NCBI GenBank assembly: GCA_041397765.1
Contig: JAWKWA010000014.1
Location: 34,771 to 98,770 of the forward strand
Reading direction: 5' to 3'
DNA length: 64,000 nt
Origin: JAWKWA01 sp041397765
GTDB taxonomy: Bacteria; Pseudomonadota; Alphaproteobacteria; Rhizobiales; Hyphomicrobiaceae
Below the pieces are notes generated by a model. The model worked only from the letters and a program-made list of their open reading frames with translations. It was not told the DNA's origin and did not search any database. Below, piece after piece: positions 33,833 through 42,616 of the stretch (the stretch's first letter is position 1; every line of letters begins with the position of its first letter). Position numbers and translations under genes: made by a program.

Positions 33833-36100
33833 TCAAAGGTCGATCTCGACCTCCTCGGGAGCGGCGCCGTCCGCAGTCATCCCGGTCTCGATGGCGTAGA
33901 TCAGCGCGACGCGGGCATGATGACGGGCGCCATTGGCCTCGCCGCGATAGGGCACGACGACGGGCTCGGGCAATTCGCCCCGGACATAGGCGGCGGCGTT
34001 CCGGCCCATGCCGCGATAGTGCTCGAGCCGGGTGATCGGCGCGTTGGAGAAGAGCTCCAGATTGTTGTGCGGCAGGCGGTCCTTCTGATGGATGACGGCG
34101 GTGCCCTTGGCCTGGATGCCGATGCCGATGCCCGAGCCCGAGAGGCGGGCCGCCGACAAACCGAGGAAAGAGGTGTCGGCGGTATGGTGCATGCGCACGA
34201 TGCGCGGACGGGCGCCGCCCTCGCGGATGCCGGCGACGAGCTCGGCGAGGACGGCCGAGAGCGGATGGCCGGCGAGGGTCTGGTAGAGCTTGAGGCCGAA
34301 GGCCGGCGAGATGCCGATCACCACCTCGCCAGATGCGGTGCCGATGCCGGCTTCGCCGACGGTGCGGTAGGCGATGCGCTTGGCCTCGGCGGCGCGATGC
34401 GCGCTTTCCGAGCGTAGCACCTCCTTCTGGTCGAGCACGTCGCGGATGCCGGCGAGCTCGCGCCGCCGCGTCTCGTCGACGCGATAGCCGCTGCCGGGGC
34501 CGCGATAGTCGTTCGGATCGTTGATGGCGGAGATGACGCGGCCGTCGCGCACCACCGAGGAGGTCTGCAGGTAGTCGCCGGAGATGCGCAGCTTGACGAG
34601 GCTGAGCAGGTGTCCGGCCTCGTCGCGAAAGCCGCGGGCGGCGAGCGCGCGGATGACCTCGACGACGGTGATGCGTTTCTGCTGGATCGCCTCGGAGATG
34701 AGGGCGACATCGCGCGGCCAGTAGCTCTCGGTCTCGTCGGAGCCGGATGCTGCGACCACGCTCGACTTCATGGCGGCGGTCGGTGTCGCCAGATCGAGCT
34801 CCTCGAGCACGGCCGACAGGGCCTCGACGGCGCGCTTGCGCAATTCGAGGGCGCGCGCCTCCTCGACCGGCGTGAGGCCGCCGTCGGCCTCGAAGTCGCG
34901 CTGGAGCACGAGATAATCCTCCAGCTCCTCGCCGTTCAGCAGCGAGGCGTTGAAGGAGTTGTCGTATTTGAGGATCGAGCCGAAGCCCGAGCAGATGAGA
35001 TCGGAGCCGGCAATGAGATAGGGCAGGATCTTTGCGCCGACGCGGATCTCGCTCTCGGAGGCGCGGGCGTCGTTGCCCGAGGCGCATTCGAGATCGAGCC
35101 AGACGGCGAGCAGGTTCTCGGCCATCAGCTCGCGCATACCACTCGGCACGGTGCAGGTGAGCGGGGCGCCGTCGATGCCGCCGTTCTGGGTGCCCTGCGC
35201 GCCCATCGCCCGCTGCAGGCAGAGGCAGCGCGCCTCCAGATAGAGCAGCGATTTCTGCTCGTGGAAACCCATCAGGAGCTCCGAGCCCGCCCCGGAGGTG
35301 CAGCGCATCTTGATGCCGCGGGAGGCATAGGCGGCAGCCAGAAAGGCCTTCGACCAGGGCGTGTCGTCGCCGTCGATGAAGCTGCGCTCGGTGCCGTAGA
35401 CCGAGACCGTCTCGGCATAGGAGGTGAAGCCGGCCATGCCGATGGCGAGCTCCTCGGCCTCCTCCGAAGAGCACTGGAAAAGCGTGCCCCAGCGGCCGAC
35501 CGAGGCGCCGACGGCGCAGGCGAGCGCGTTCGACCAGGCATTGCGCGAGACGCGCATCGTCGTCTCGATCTCGTCGAAGCCGAGCGCGACGGCGACGGCG
35601 GCGTCGGCGGCGAGCTGCAGCGGATCGTCCTTGGCGTTGGTGACATGCGCCTGATTTCCGGGCGTGCGGCGCGCGCGCATCTTGGAATAGGCGAAGGCGA
35701 TCTCGATCGATGAGAGATGCGAGACGACCTCGGCGAGGCGGGCGGGCGTCAGGCCATGGGCGAGGCGGACCAGCCGCTCGCGCGGCACGGTCATGTCGAC
35801 CAGCATGCGGGCGATCTCGAGCGAGGGCATCGCCATCGCCTCGCCGGCGACGCCCGGGTCGATGTGGTGGCGGGCGATGAAGGCGTCGATCATGTCGAAG
35901 TCGCCGGCCGGCACGCCATCCATGACGGCGACCTCACCGTTCTTCAGGACGAGGCCGGCCTTGGGATCGTGCGGGCTCGAGAAGGCGGCAAAGCCGTTCT
36001 CGGGATCCTCGATAGCGAAGCGATCGAGGCGCAGCGGGCGCTCGTCCCAGTCGGAGAAGCGCTTCCAGCGGTTGACGCTCACGGGCGGCTTGTCCTGCAT
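33833..36100 (-). CDS. B12-dependent diol/glycerol dehydratase, fused large and medium subunits
   Basis: A 755-residue protein uniting PduC and PduD. Residues 1 to about 555 match the catalytic TIM-barrel large subunit: ARRTPGNQAHVTN (active-site Gln and His), GFDEIETT (Glu), TSYAETVSVYGTE (Glu), LDLECASGND (Asp), LICSGFGSILKYDN (Ser). Residues from about 565 match the medium subunit: VVIGISPAFGLKLYQTLAGHP, LSGSGIGIGIQAKGTAVIHQ, LPHNNLELF. It converts 1,2-diols or glycerol to aldehydes using adenosylcobalamin. The small subunit is at 24299-24727. No reactivase (DdrAB) is seen. A hydrolase gene lies 54 bases upstream in the same direction. Confidence 0.93.
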   Translation of the reverse strand: MQDKPPVSVNRWKRFSDWDERPLRLDRFAIEDPENGFAAFSSPHDPKAGLVLKNGEVAVMDGVPAGDFDMIDAFIARHHIDPGVAGEAMAMPSLEIARMLVDMTVPRERLVRLAHGLTPARLAEVVSHLSSIEIAFAYSKMRARRTPGNQAHVTNAKDDPLQLAADAAVAVALGFDEIETTMRVSRNAWSNALACAVGASVGRWGTLFQCSSEEAEELAIGMAGFTSYAETVSVYGTERSFIDGDDTPWSKAFLAAAYASRGIKMRCTSGAGSELLMGFHEQKSLLYLEARCLCLQRAMGAQGTQNGGIDGAPLTCTVPSGMRELMAENLLAVWLDLECASGNDARASESEIRVGAKILPYLIAGSDLICSGFGSILKYDNSFNASLLNGEELEDYLVLQRDFEADGGLTPVEEARALELRKRAVEALSAVLEELDLATPTAAMKSSVVAASGSDETESYWPRDVALISEAIQQKRITVVEVIRALAARGFRDEAGHLLSLVKLRISGDYLQTSSVVRDGRVISAINDPNDYRGPGSGYRVDETRRRELAGIRDVLDQKEVLRSESAHRAAEAKRIAYRTVGEAGIGTASGEVVIGISPAFGLKLYQTLAGHPLSAVLAELVAGIREGGARPRIVRMHHTADTSFLGLSAARLSGSGIGIGIQAKGTAVIHQKDRLPHNNLELFSNAPITRLEHYRGMGRNAAAYVRGELPEPVVVPYRGEANGARHHARVALIYAIETGMTADGAAPEEVEIDL

Positions 36101-36154
36101 GGCGGCTCGGCTCCAGAGGATCCATCGGGCGCGGTACGGCGTCAGCGTTCGCGA

Positions 36155-37045
36155 TCAGCGGCCGCGGTGACGCCCGAGGAAGGATTTCAGCACCGGATAG
36201 TAGAGCTGCGGGTCCTCATAGAAGGGCACGTGGCTCGAATTGGGGAAGACGTGCAACTCGGCGTCCTTCAGCGCGTGCCTCATGCGCATCGCGCAGGCCG
36301 GCGTCTGCTCGTCGTAATGGCCGAGGGTGATCAGTACCGGCACCTCGATGCGGGGCAGGTCGGCAAGGCGGCTCCAGTCCCTGAGATTGCCGATATAGAG
36401 AAACTCGTTGGGACCCTGCATGGTGGTGTAGGGGCCCATGTTCCAGTCGCCGAGCGAGCGTGTGACCGGGGCTGGATAGTCCATCAGCCGGCAGACGTGA
36501 CGGTAGTTGAGCACGGTGATCGCGCCCATATATTCGGGGTGGCTGGTCGTGCCGTCGGCCTCGTGGCGCTGCATCATGGCGACCGCCTCGGGACCGAGCG
36601 CGGCCTTCAGCCGGTCGAGCTCGAGGGAGAGATGGGGGATGTCGGCGACGGTGCTCGACAGGATGAGCGAGCGAAGCGCGTCGGGGTGCGTCAGTGCGTA
36701 TTCGATCGACAGCCAGCCGCCCCAGGAATGACCGAGCAGATGCACACGGCCGAGGCCGAGCGCGGTGCGCACCGTCTCGACCTCGCGGACATAGCGGGTG
36801 ATGTCCCAGAGCCGCGGATCGGTCGGCCGGTCGGAGCGGCCGCAGCCGAGCTGGTCGAAGGCGACGACGCGGAAACCTTCGTCGACGAGGCAGGAATGGG
36901 CCTCGCGCAGGTAGTCGCACGGCAGGCCGGGGCCGCCGTTGAGCAGCAGCAGCGTGTCCTCGCCATGGCCGAAGGAATAGGTGACGATCCGGTAGCCGTC
37001 GACCATCACCTCGATGGTCTCGTCAGGCGGCATCTCGCGCCACAT
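36155..37045 (-). CDS. Proline iminopeptidase-family alpha/beta hydrolase
   Basis: A 296-residue alpha/beta hydrolase of the prolyl aminopeptidase-like group (TIGR01250 type). Features are LLLNGGPGLPCDYL (oxyanion HGGPG-like), FDQLGCGRSDRP, the nucleophile elbow LLGHSWGGWLS, LGHYDEQTP (acid) and PNSSHVPFYED (His). It hydrolyses N-terminal proline peptides or small amides/esters; the substrate is unknown. The ATG at 37045 follows GGAGG at ideal spacing; an ATG at 37057 overlaps that site. It is the first gene of an operon with the fused diol dehydratase, divergent from an ABC importer operon. Confidence 0.88.
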   Translation of the reverse strand: MWREMPPDETIEVMVDGYRIVTYSFGHGEDTLLLLNGGPGLPCDYLREAHSCLVDEGFRVVAFDQLGCGRSDRPTDPRLWDITRYVREVETVRTALGLGRVHLLGHSWGGWLSIEYALTHPDALRSLILSSTVADIPHLSLELDRLKAALGPEAVAMMQRHEADGTTSHPEYMGAITVLNYRHVCRLMDYPAPVTRSLGDWNMGPYTTMQGPNEFLYIGNLRDWSRLADLPRIEVPVLITLGHYDEQTPACAMRMRHALKDAELHVFPNSSHVPFYEDPQLYYPVLKSFLGRHRGR

Positions 37046-37387
37046 GGCGGCCTCCATTCCATGGCGATCCTCAACCGCGCGACGCGGATCGTGCGATCAT
37101 CGTCGGCGACGATGCGGGTCCATCGACGAGGGCCGCGTCGTCGGGGAAGTGAGCCGTCGGGCGGGCGGCGCTGTCAAGCCCGCCTCGCCTCATGTCAAGC
37201 AGGCGACGGCCGCAGGACATAGGCTCAAGGTAGAAGGGGCTTGCCACACCCCGGACAGGCACGCACTATCAGCGTGCCCCTCAGGAAAGGCGGCTACGGG
37301 CAGGGCGTAGCCATAAAACAAGCGAGCGCGGCTTTCCTCCTGCAGCAGGCATCGAGCCGCGATACGTCTTCAGGGAGGTCTCGACCG
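37046..37387. other. Divergent regulatory region between the hydrolase-dehydratase and ABC importer operons
   Basis: This 342-base region must carry both promoters. There is a short dyad, ATCGTCGGCGACGAT at about 37098. A weak TTGCCA-N17-CACTAT pair lies at 37246-37274, upstream of the importer. No ORF is supported. Confidence 0.35.
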
Positions 37388-38548
37388 ATGACGAAGAACG
37401 GCATCACGCGGCGCAACTTCATGCAGCAGTCGACGGCGATGGCCGCCGCCTTCGCCGCCGGGGGCGCGGCGGGGCTCGGCCTCGGCTCGCCGGCCATGGC
37501 CGCCCGCGACAAGGAGCTCAATATCCTGTGCTGGGAGGGCTACAACTCCGCGCAGGTGCTCGATCCGTTCCGCTCGGCCAAGGGCGCGACCGTCAAGGCC
37601 GAGAGCCTCACCAACGATCCGACCATGATCAACCGGCTGCGCGCCGGCGAGATCAATGTGTGGGATCTCATCAACGTCAACAATCCCTGGGCACGCAAGA
37701 TCATGCTGCCCGAGAAGCTGATCAAGCCGCTCGACCGGGCGCGCTTCGAGCCGTTCTTCGACAAGATGATGCCGGCGTTCAAGCCGCCCTATCGCTGGGC
37801 GATGGACGAAAGCGGCAGCGAGCTGATCGGCATGGCGCAGCGCTTCGGGCCCTACTCGTTCGTCGTCAACACCGACAAGATCAGCCGGCAGATGGCGGAG
37901 GATCAGGGCTGGGACCTGTGGAACGACGCGGGGCTCGCCGGCAAGTACGGCATCCTCGAGTCGGACGATTGGAACGTGTTCGACATCTGTGCGATCTCCG
38001 GCTTCGATCCCTTCAAGGTGCACACCGACGACGAGGTGGCGAAGTTCACCGAGACGGCCAAGCGGGTGTTCGCCAACAAGAAGCTGGTCGGCGACATCGC
38101 CACCAACAACCAGGCGCTGGTCTCGGGCGAGATCGACTTCTATCTGACGGGCGGCACCTACTCGGTCTCGCCGGCGCGCGCCGACGGCTACAAGAACCTG
38201 CGCGGCATCACGCCCAAGAAGGGGCCGATGGCCGGCGGCAAGGGCGGCATCGCCTGGATCGAGATCACCTCGGTCGTCAACAATCCGGACGTGTCGCCGC
38301 TCGCCGAGGAGTTCCTCGCCTATGTGCAGGACCCGACCATGGCGCACACCGTCGCCTTCGCCGAAGGCACGTTCAATCCGGTGACGCAGATGGGCAATCC
38401 CGACTGCTTCAAGCTCTTCACCGCGGACGAGCTCGACGCCATCCAGTGGGATAGCCTCGAGGAGGAGATGGCGGGTTGCGTCGAGTACGACATCGTGCCC
38501 GACTACGACAAGCTGCTCGATATCTGGAACGAGGCCAAGAAGGCCTGA
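37388..38548 (+). CDS. ABC transporter substrate-binding protein (spermidine/putrescine PotD type), Tat-exported
   Basis: A 386-residue periplasmic binding protein. The N terminus carries a twin-arginine signal (TRRNFMQQS followed by an Ala/Gly-rich hydrophobic stretch to SPAMAARD). The mature part matches the PotD/PotF extracellular family: LNILCWEGYNSAQVLDPF, VKAESLTNDPTMINRL, WDLINVNNPWA, PEKLIKPLD and the C-terminal YDKLLDIWNEAKKA. The ligand is probably a cationic amine or amino alcohol. It heads an operon with an ATPase and two permeases. The start at 37388 follows GGGAGG. Confidence 0.93.
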   Translation: MTKNGITRRNFMQQSTAMAAAFAAGGAAGLGLGSPAMAARDKELNILCWEGYNSAQVLDPFRSAKGATVKAESLTNDPTMINRLRAGEINVWDLINVNNPWARKIMLPEKLIKPLDRARFEPFFDKMMPAFKPPYRWAMDESGSELIGMAQRFGPYSFVVNTDKISRQMAEDQGWDLWNDAGLAGKYGILESDDWNVFDICAISGFDPFKVHTDDEVAKFTETAKRVFANKKLVGDIATNNQALVSGEIDFYLTGGTYSVSPARADGYKNLRGITPKKGPMAGGKGGIAWIEITSVVNNPDVSPLAEEFLAYVQDPTMAHTVAFAEGTFNPVTQMGNPDCFKLFTADELDAIQWDSLEEEMAGCVEYDIVPDYDKLLDIWNEAKKA

Positions 38549-38564
38549 GACCGGATCGGATCGC

Positions 38565-38606
38565 TCCGGCCGCCCGCTCGCTCTTGCGTCCGGGCGTGCG
38601 GCCGGA
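38565..38606 (+). terminator. Intercistronic hairpin after the binding-protein gene
   Basis: TCCGGCCGC (38565-38573) pairs with GCGGCCGGA (38598-38606), a perfect 9-bp GC-rich stem with a 24-base loop, 17 bases after the binding-protein stop and without a T-run. Such hairpins commonly stabilise the upstream mRNA or cause partial termination, so that the binding protein is made in excess over the membrane components. Confidence 0.5.
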
Positions 38607-38741
38607 GTGCCGACGGCGCCCGCGGGCCGGAGGCGTGGCGATTCGCGCCGACGGCCGGGATGGCCGGGGCACGACCGTGACGCGGGTCGCCGGGTGGCCT
38701 CGCGGACTTTCAAGCAATCCCCAAGGATGCACGACGGACCG

Positions 38742-39809
38742 ATGCCCGAGCCGACTCCCATTCTCGAGCTCAGACGCCTGACGAAGTCGTTCGGCAAGCT
38801 CAACGCCGTCGACGGCATCGACCTCAAGATCGGCGAAGGCGAATTCTTCACCATCGTCGGACCATCCGGCAGCGGCAAGACCACGCTGATCCGCATGCTC
38901 GCCGGCATGGAGCAGCCGACCGGCGGCGACATCCTCTTGCGCGGCGAGCGCATCAACGAGACCCCGGCCAACAAGCGGCCGACCTGCATGGTGTTCCAGT
39001 CGCTGGCGCTGTTTCCGCATCGCACGGTCGGCGAGAACATCGAGTTCTCGATGAAGATCCGTGGCGTCGCGTCGGCCGAGCGCCGCGAGCGGGCCATGGC
39101 GCTGCTCAGGCAGCTTCGCCTGCCGGAGAGCTATTACGGCAAGAGCGTGCTCAAATGCTCGGGCGGCGAGCGCCAGCGCGTCGCGCTCGCCCGCGCGCTC
39201 GCCTACGATCCGCAGATCCTGTTCTTCGACGAGCCGCTCTCGGCGATCGACTACAAGCTCAGGAAGACGCTCGAGAAAGAGCTGAAGGACATCCACCGCG
39301 AGACCGGCAAGACGTTCATCTACATCACCCACAGCCTCGAGGAGGCGATGGTGATGAGCGACCGGATCGGCGTCATGCGGGCGGGGCATCTGGTGCAGGT
39401 CGGCTCGCCGAACGAGATCTACTCGGCGCCGAAGTCCCGCTTCGTCTCGGAGTTCATCGGCGACGTCAATGTCATTCCCGTCGAGCGCGCGGGCTCGGGG
39501 CGGCTGCAGGCGCCGACGTTCAAAGCTGAGTTCGCCGGACCCGATACGTCAAACGGCCTCGACCGCGGGCATCTGGTCATCCGGCCTGAGTTCGTGCGCT
39601 TCCTGAAAAGCCCGGCGGAGGCCGACAACAGCCTGAAGGGACGGCTCTACAACGAATATGCGCTCGGCAGCCGCATCCAGTACCAGGTGCGGGTCGGCGA
39701 TCATGTGTTCGTCGTCGAAAAGTTGAGGCAGCAGGCCTTCGACGGCCGGCTCGACGACGAGGTGACGATCGGCTGGGACGCCCGCGACAGCATTCTGGTG
39801 GGTGACTGA
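38742..39809 (+). CDS. ABC transporter ATP-binding protein (PotA type)
   Basis: A 355-residue ATPase: Walker A GPSGSGKTT (residues about 41-49), signature CSGGERQR in place of LSGGQ, Walker B ILFFDEPLSAID and H-loop THSLEEA. A C-terminal TOBE-like domain with RPEFVRF follows. It powers uptake by the two permeases that follow. The ATG at 38742 is chosen; an in-frame ATG at 38727 adds five residues. The stop overlaps the next start (TGATG at 39807-39811), indicating coupling. Confidence 0.93.
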   Translation: MPEPTPILELRRLTKSFGKLNAVDGIDLKIGEGEFFTIVGPSGSGKTTLIRMLAGMEQPTGGDILLRGERINETPANKRPTCMVFQSLALFPHRTVGENIEFSMKIRGVASAERRERAMALLRQLRLPESYYGKSVLKCSGGERQRVALARALAYDPQILFFDEPLSAIDYKLRKTLEKELKDIHRETGKTFIYITHSLEEAMVMSDRIGVMRAGHLVQVGSPNEIYSAPKSRFVSEFIGDVNVIPVERAGSGRLQAPTFKAEFAGPDTSNGLDRGHLVIRPEFVRFLKSPAEADNSLKGRLYNEYALGSRIQYQVRVGDHVFVVEKLRQQAFDGRLDDEVTIGWDARDSILVGD

Positions 39810-40672
39810 TGGGCGGCGACCGGCGGGGAGTTCTGGCGGAGGCGGGATTCCGATCGGCAGTGCCGATCCTCATCTTCTTCCTCATCGGGTTCGTCGCGCC
39901 GCTCGTCGGGGTGGTGATCTACTCGTTCATGCCGCCGCGGACCTTCTCGATCCTGCAGGCGCCGACGATCGAGAACTACGAGACCATCTTCTCGGGCACC
40001 AGCTATGTGTCGTTCCTGTGGTCGCTCGGCCTTGCGACGCTGACGGTCGTCATCCTGGCGCTCGTGTGCTATCCGGTCGCCTACGGCATCGCGCGCGTGT
40101 TCGGCCGCTGGGCGATGCTGGTGACCCTGCTCTTCACCATCCCGCTGTTCGTCTCGGAGAACATCCGCCTCTATGGCTGGATCCTGTTCTTCATCAAGAA
40201 CGGCGTGCTCTACGGTACGCTGAAGTCGCTGTTCGGCGTCGAGACGGAGAGCATCCTCTTCACGATCCCGGCGATCATCCTCGGCATGGTCTATGTCTAC
40301 CTGCCCTTCATGCTGTTCCCGATGGTGCTCGGCGTGTCGATGGTGCCGGACGACACGCGCGATGCGGCGGCCGATCTCGGCGCGTCGCGCTGGCAGGTAT
40401 TCCGCGAGGTCGAGTTGCCGCTGTCGATGCCGGGCATCATGATCGGCTGTCTGCTCACCTTCGTGCTGGCGATCGGCGCGATCGCGGAGGCCAAGGTGCT
40501 CGGCGGCCAGCGCATCATCCCGATCACGCACGACATCGAGATCGCCTTCACCTATTCGCAGAACTGGCCGCTCGGTGCCGCGCTCGCGGTGCTGCTGATG
40601 CTGGTGGTCGGCACGCTGGTGCTGACGGTGCTGTGGCGCTTCGACCTCGACAAGATCCTCGGGAGGCGCTGA
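39809..40672 (+). CDS. ABC transporter permease (PotB type)
   Basis: A 287-residue inner-membrane protein with about six transmembrane helices. It carries the EAA-loop signature DAAADLGASRWQVFREVELPLSMPG (residues about 187-211) that docks on the ATPase. The sequence fits the first permease of spermidine/putrescine-type importers. Its start overlaps the ATPase stop, and the second permease follows after 3 bases. Confidence 0.93.
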   Translation: MGGDRRGVLAEAGFRSAVPILIFFLIGFVAPLVGVVIYSFMPPRTFSILQAPTIENYETIFSGTSYVSFLWSLGLATLTVVILALVCYPVAYGIARVFGRWAMLVTLLFTIPLFVSENIRLYGWILFFIKNGVLYGTLKSLFGVETESILFTIPAIILGMVYVYLPFMLFPMVLGVSMVPDDTRDAAADLGASRWQVFREVELPLSMPGIMIGCLLTFVLAIGAIAEAKVLGGQRIIPITHDIEIAFTYSQNWPLGAALAVLLMLVVGTLVLTVLWRFDLDKILGRR

Positions 40673-40675
40673 GGC

Positions 40676-42487
40676 ATGACCGGCCGCGAGCAGCGTCTCA
40701 GGCATTCGCTCATCACCGCATGGACGCTGGCGGTGATCGTGTTCGTGTATCTGCCGGGGGTGTGCATCTTCCTCGCCTCGATGACGGCGAGCCGCTACTT
40801 CACCTTCCCGATCCCCAAATGGGGCTTCTCGTGGTGGGAGAAGACCTTCAACTCGATCGAGGTGCACCAGCTTCTCGAGACCTCGATCACGATCGCGCTC
40901 TGCGTCACCGTCGTCGCCGTGGTCATCGCCTTCTTTGGCGCGCTCGCCTTTGCGCGCTACAACTGGCGAGGCCGCTCGATCTACCAGAGGCTGGTGCTGC
41001 TGCCGATTTTCTTCCCGCAATCGGTGCTCGGGCTTGCGCTCTTGCTCTGGTTCAACGCGCTCGGGCTCGATCTGTCGTGGAAGACGGCGGTGTTTGCGCA
41101 TCTCGTCTGGATCATTCCGGTGGTGACGCTCGTCATCTCGATCCAGGTCTACAGCTTCGATCCGGCACTCGAGGAGGCGGCGTTCGATCTGGGCGCGTCG
41201 CGCTGGCAGGTGTTCCGCGAGGTCACGGTGCCGGTGCTGTTTCCTGGCATCTTCTCGGGCAGCCTGTTCGCGTTCCTGCTGTCCTGGGGCAATTTCCCGC
41301 TGTCGCTGTTCACGACCGGCGCCGACACGACGGTGCCGGAATATCTCTACGCCAAGATGGTCGCGGGCTATACGCCGGGCGTGCCGGTGCTCGGCACGGT
41401 CTCGACGATCGGGGCGACAGTCCTGCTGCTCGGCGGCTATGGATTGATCCTGCTGATCCGCAGGCGGCGCGAAGGGCGCGATCAGATCGCCGCCGACGAC
41501 GATCCGCGGCTCGCGGCGGCGGCCGGCGGCAGCGGCCGAGGCTCGGGCGGCGGTGCCGGCGGTGGTGCGGCGGCCGTCTCGGCACTGGCGGCCACGGCGA
41601 CAACCGCGGTTGCCGGCATCACCGCAGCGGCTGCACCCGGCGCCATCGGCTCGGCCCGCGCTGCAACACCCGTCACGACACAGAACCTCAGCACGGAGGA
41701 CGACACCATGCTCACATCGATCCGCGGCCGCACCGTCATCGTTACCGGCGGCTCGAAGGGAATCGGCAAGGGAATCGCCACCGTGTTCGCCCGGCAGGGC
41801 GGGAACGTGCTGATCGTCGCGCGCCATCTCGACCAGGCGACGGCCTGCGTCAACGAGATGAAGGCGGCCGGCTACAATGCCGCGCCCTTTGCCGGCGACG
41901 TGACGAAGTGGGAGGACATGCAGCGGATGGCGAAGACCGCCGCAGATCTGTGGGGCGGCATCGACATCCTGTGCGCCAATGCCGGCATCTTCCCACAGGT
42001 GAAGCTGGAGGAGATGACCGAGGACACCTGGGCGCAGGTGATCGACACCAATCTGAAGGGCACGTTCCTGTCGGTGAAGGCGTGCATCCCCGAGCTGAAG
42101 CGCTCGAACCAGGGACGCATCATCCTCACCTCGTCGATCACCGGACCGGTGACGGGCTTCCCCGGCTGGGCGCATTACGGCGCGACCAAGGCCGGCCAGC
42201 TCGGCTTCATGCGGACGGCCTGCATGGAGCTCGCCAAATACGGCATCACCGTCAATGCGGTCATGCCCGGCAACATCAAGACCGAGGGCCTCGCCGATCT
42301 CGGCGCCGAGTACGAGGCGTCGATGGCCTCGTCGATCCCGCTGAAGCGGCTCGGCACGGTCGAGGACATCGGCAATGCGGCACTGTTCTTCGCCTCCAAG
42401 GAGGCGGGCTATGTGACTGGCCAGACGATCATCGTCGACGGCGGCCAGATCGTGCCGGAATCGCTCGACGCGCTGGCGCAGGCCTGA
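40676..42487 (+). CDS. In-frame fusion: ABC permease (PotC type) plus SDR dehydrogenase
   Basis: One uninterrupted 603-residue frame. Residues 1-261 are a PotC-type permease with about six TM helices and the EAA loop EEAAFDLGASRWQVFREV. Residues 262-344 are an Ala/Gly-rich low-complexity linker. Residues 345-603 are a complete SDR: TVIVTGGSKGIGKG, CANAGIFPQ, LTSSIT, and the catalytic YGATK. An internal ATG at 41708 has a strong GGAGG 8 bases upstream, so the cell may make the fusion, a separate SDR, or both. If the fusion is made, the dehydrogenase would hang on the cytosolic face of the importer. By pathway context the SDR could act on an imported amino alcohol or sugar alcohol. Confidence 0.75.
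   Translation: MTGREQRLRHSLITAWTLAVIVFVYLPGVCIFLASMTASRYFTFPIPKWGFSWWEKTFNSIEVHQLLETSITIALCVTVVAVVIAFFGALAFARYNWRGRSIYQRLVLLPIFFPQSVLGLALLLWFNALGLDLSWKTAVFAHLVWIIPVVTLVISIQVYSFDPALEEAAFDLGASRWQVFREVTVPVLFPGIFSGSLFAFLLSWGNFPLSLFTTGADTTVPEYLYAKMVAGYTPGVPVLGTVSTIGATVLLLGGYGLILLIRRRREGRDQIAADDDPRLAAAAGGSGRGSGGGAGGGAAAVSALAATATTAVAGITAAAAPGAIGSARAATPVTTQNLSTEDDTMLTSIRGRTVIVTGGSKGIGKGIATVFARQGGNVLIVARHLDQATACVNEMKAAGYNAAPFAGDVTKWEDMQRMAKTAADLWGGIDILCANAGIFPQVKLEEMTEDTWAQVIDTNLKGTFLSVKACIPELKRSNQGRIILTSSITGPVTGFPGWAHYGATKAGQLGFMRTACMELAKYGITVNAVMPGNIKTEGLADLGAEYEASMASSIPLKRLGTVEDIGNAALFFASKEAGYVTGQTIIVDGGQIVPESLDALAQA
41708..42487 (+). CDS. SDR-family dehydrogenase (alternative product from an internal start)
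   Basis: The 259-residue C-terminal unit of the fusion frame, translated from ATG 41708 after CGGAGG (41695-41700). It is a full classical SDR: nucleotide-binding GGSKGIG at residues about 14-20, active-site Ser in LTSSIT, YGATK, and the C-terminal VTGQTIIVDGGQIVPESL. It is FabG-like in sequence, but catabolic operons with this type usually oxidise alcohols. Whether it is made separately from the permease cannot be decided from sequence. Confidence 0.6.
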   Translation: MLTSIRGRTVIVTGGSKGIGKGIATVFARQGGNVLIVARHLDQATACVNEMKAAGYNAAPFAGDVTKWEDMQRMAKTAADLWGGIDILCANAGIFPQVKLEEMTEDTWAQVIDTNLKGTFLSVKACIPELKRSNQGRIILTSSITGPVTGFPGWAHYGATKAGQLGFMRTACMELAKYGITVNAVMPGNIKTEGLADLGAEYEASMASSIPLKRLGTVEDIGNAALFFASKEAGYVTGQTIIVDGGQIVPESLDALAQA

Positions 42488-42501
42488 CGCGCTGGCGCAG
42501 G
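42467..42501 (+). repeat. 16-bp direct repeat over the stop of the SDR frame
   Basis: GACGCGCTGGCGCAGG occurs at 42467-42482 and again at 42486-42501. The two flank the TGA, so the second copy duplicates the last codons (DALAQ) after the stop. Two GCAGATCTG elements follow (42513 and 42530). The gap ends at the convergent betA gene. Confidence 0.75.
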
Positions 42502-42616
42502 TCTTACGCTTGCAGATCTGGCGCTTGGCGCAGATCTGACGCGACGACCGATCGGGGTGACCGCCCGGAGCGGGCGCCGGGCGACAGAGATCGCCACGAC
42601 GCCCCCACGCGGCGGG

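Noticed and set aside
37046..37387. A cobalamin riboswitch expected for B12-dependent enzymes
   Set aside because: No B12-box-like sequence was seen in this leader or in the other leaders I inspected; the dehydratase requires B12 but need not be regulated by it.
39701..42175. An 824-codon minus-strand ORF opposite the ABC permeases
   Set aside because: It is His/Arg/Asp-rich antisense of well-recognised permease and SDR genes; there is no family sequence and it has the composition expected of a GC-rich shadow frame.
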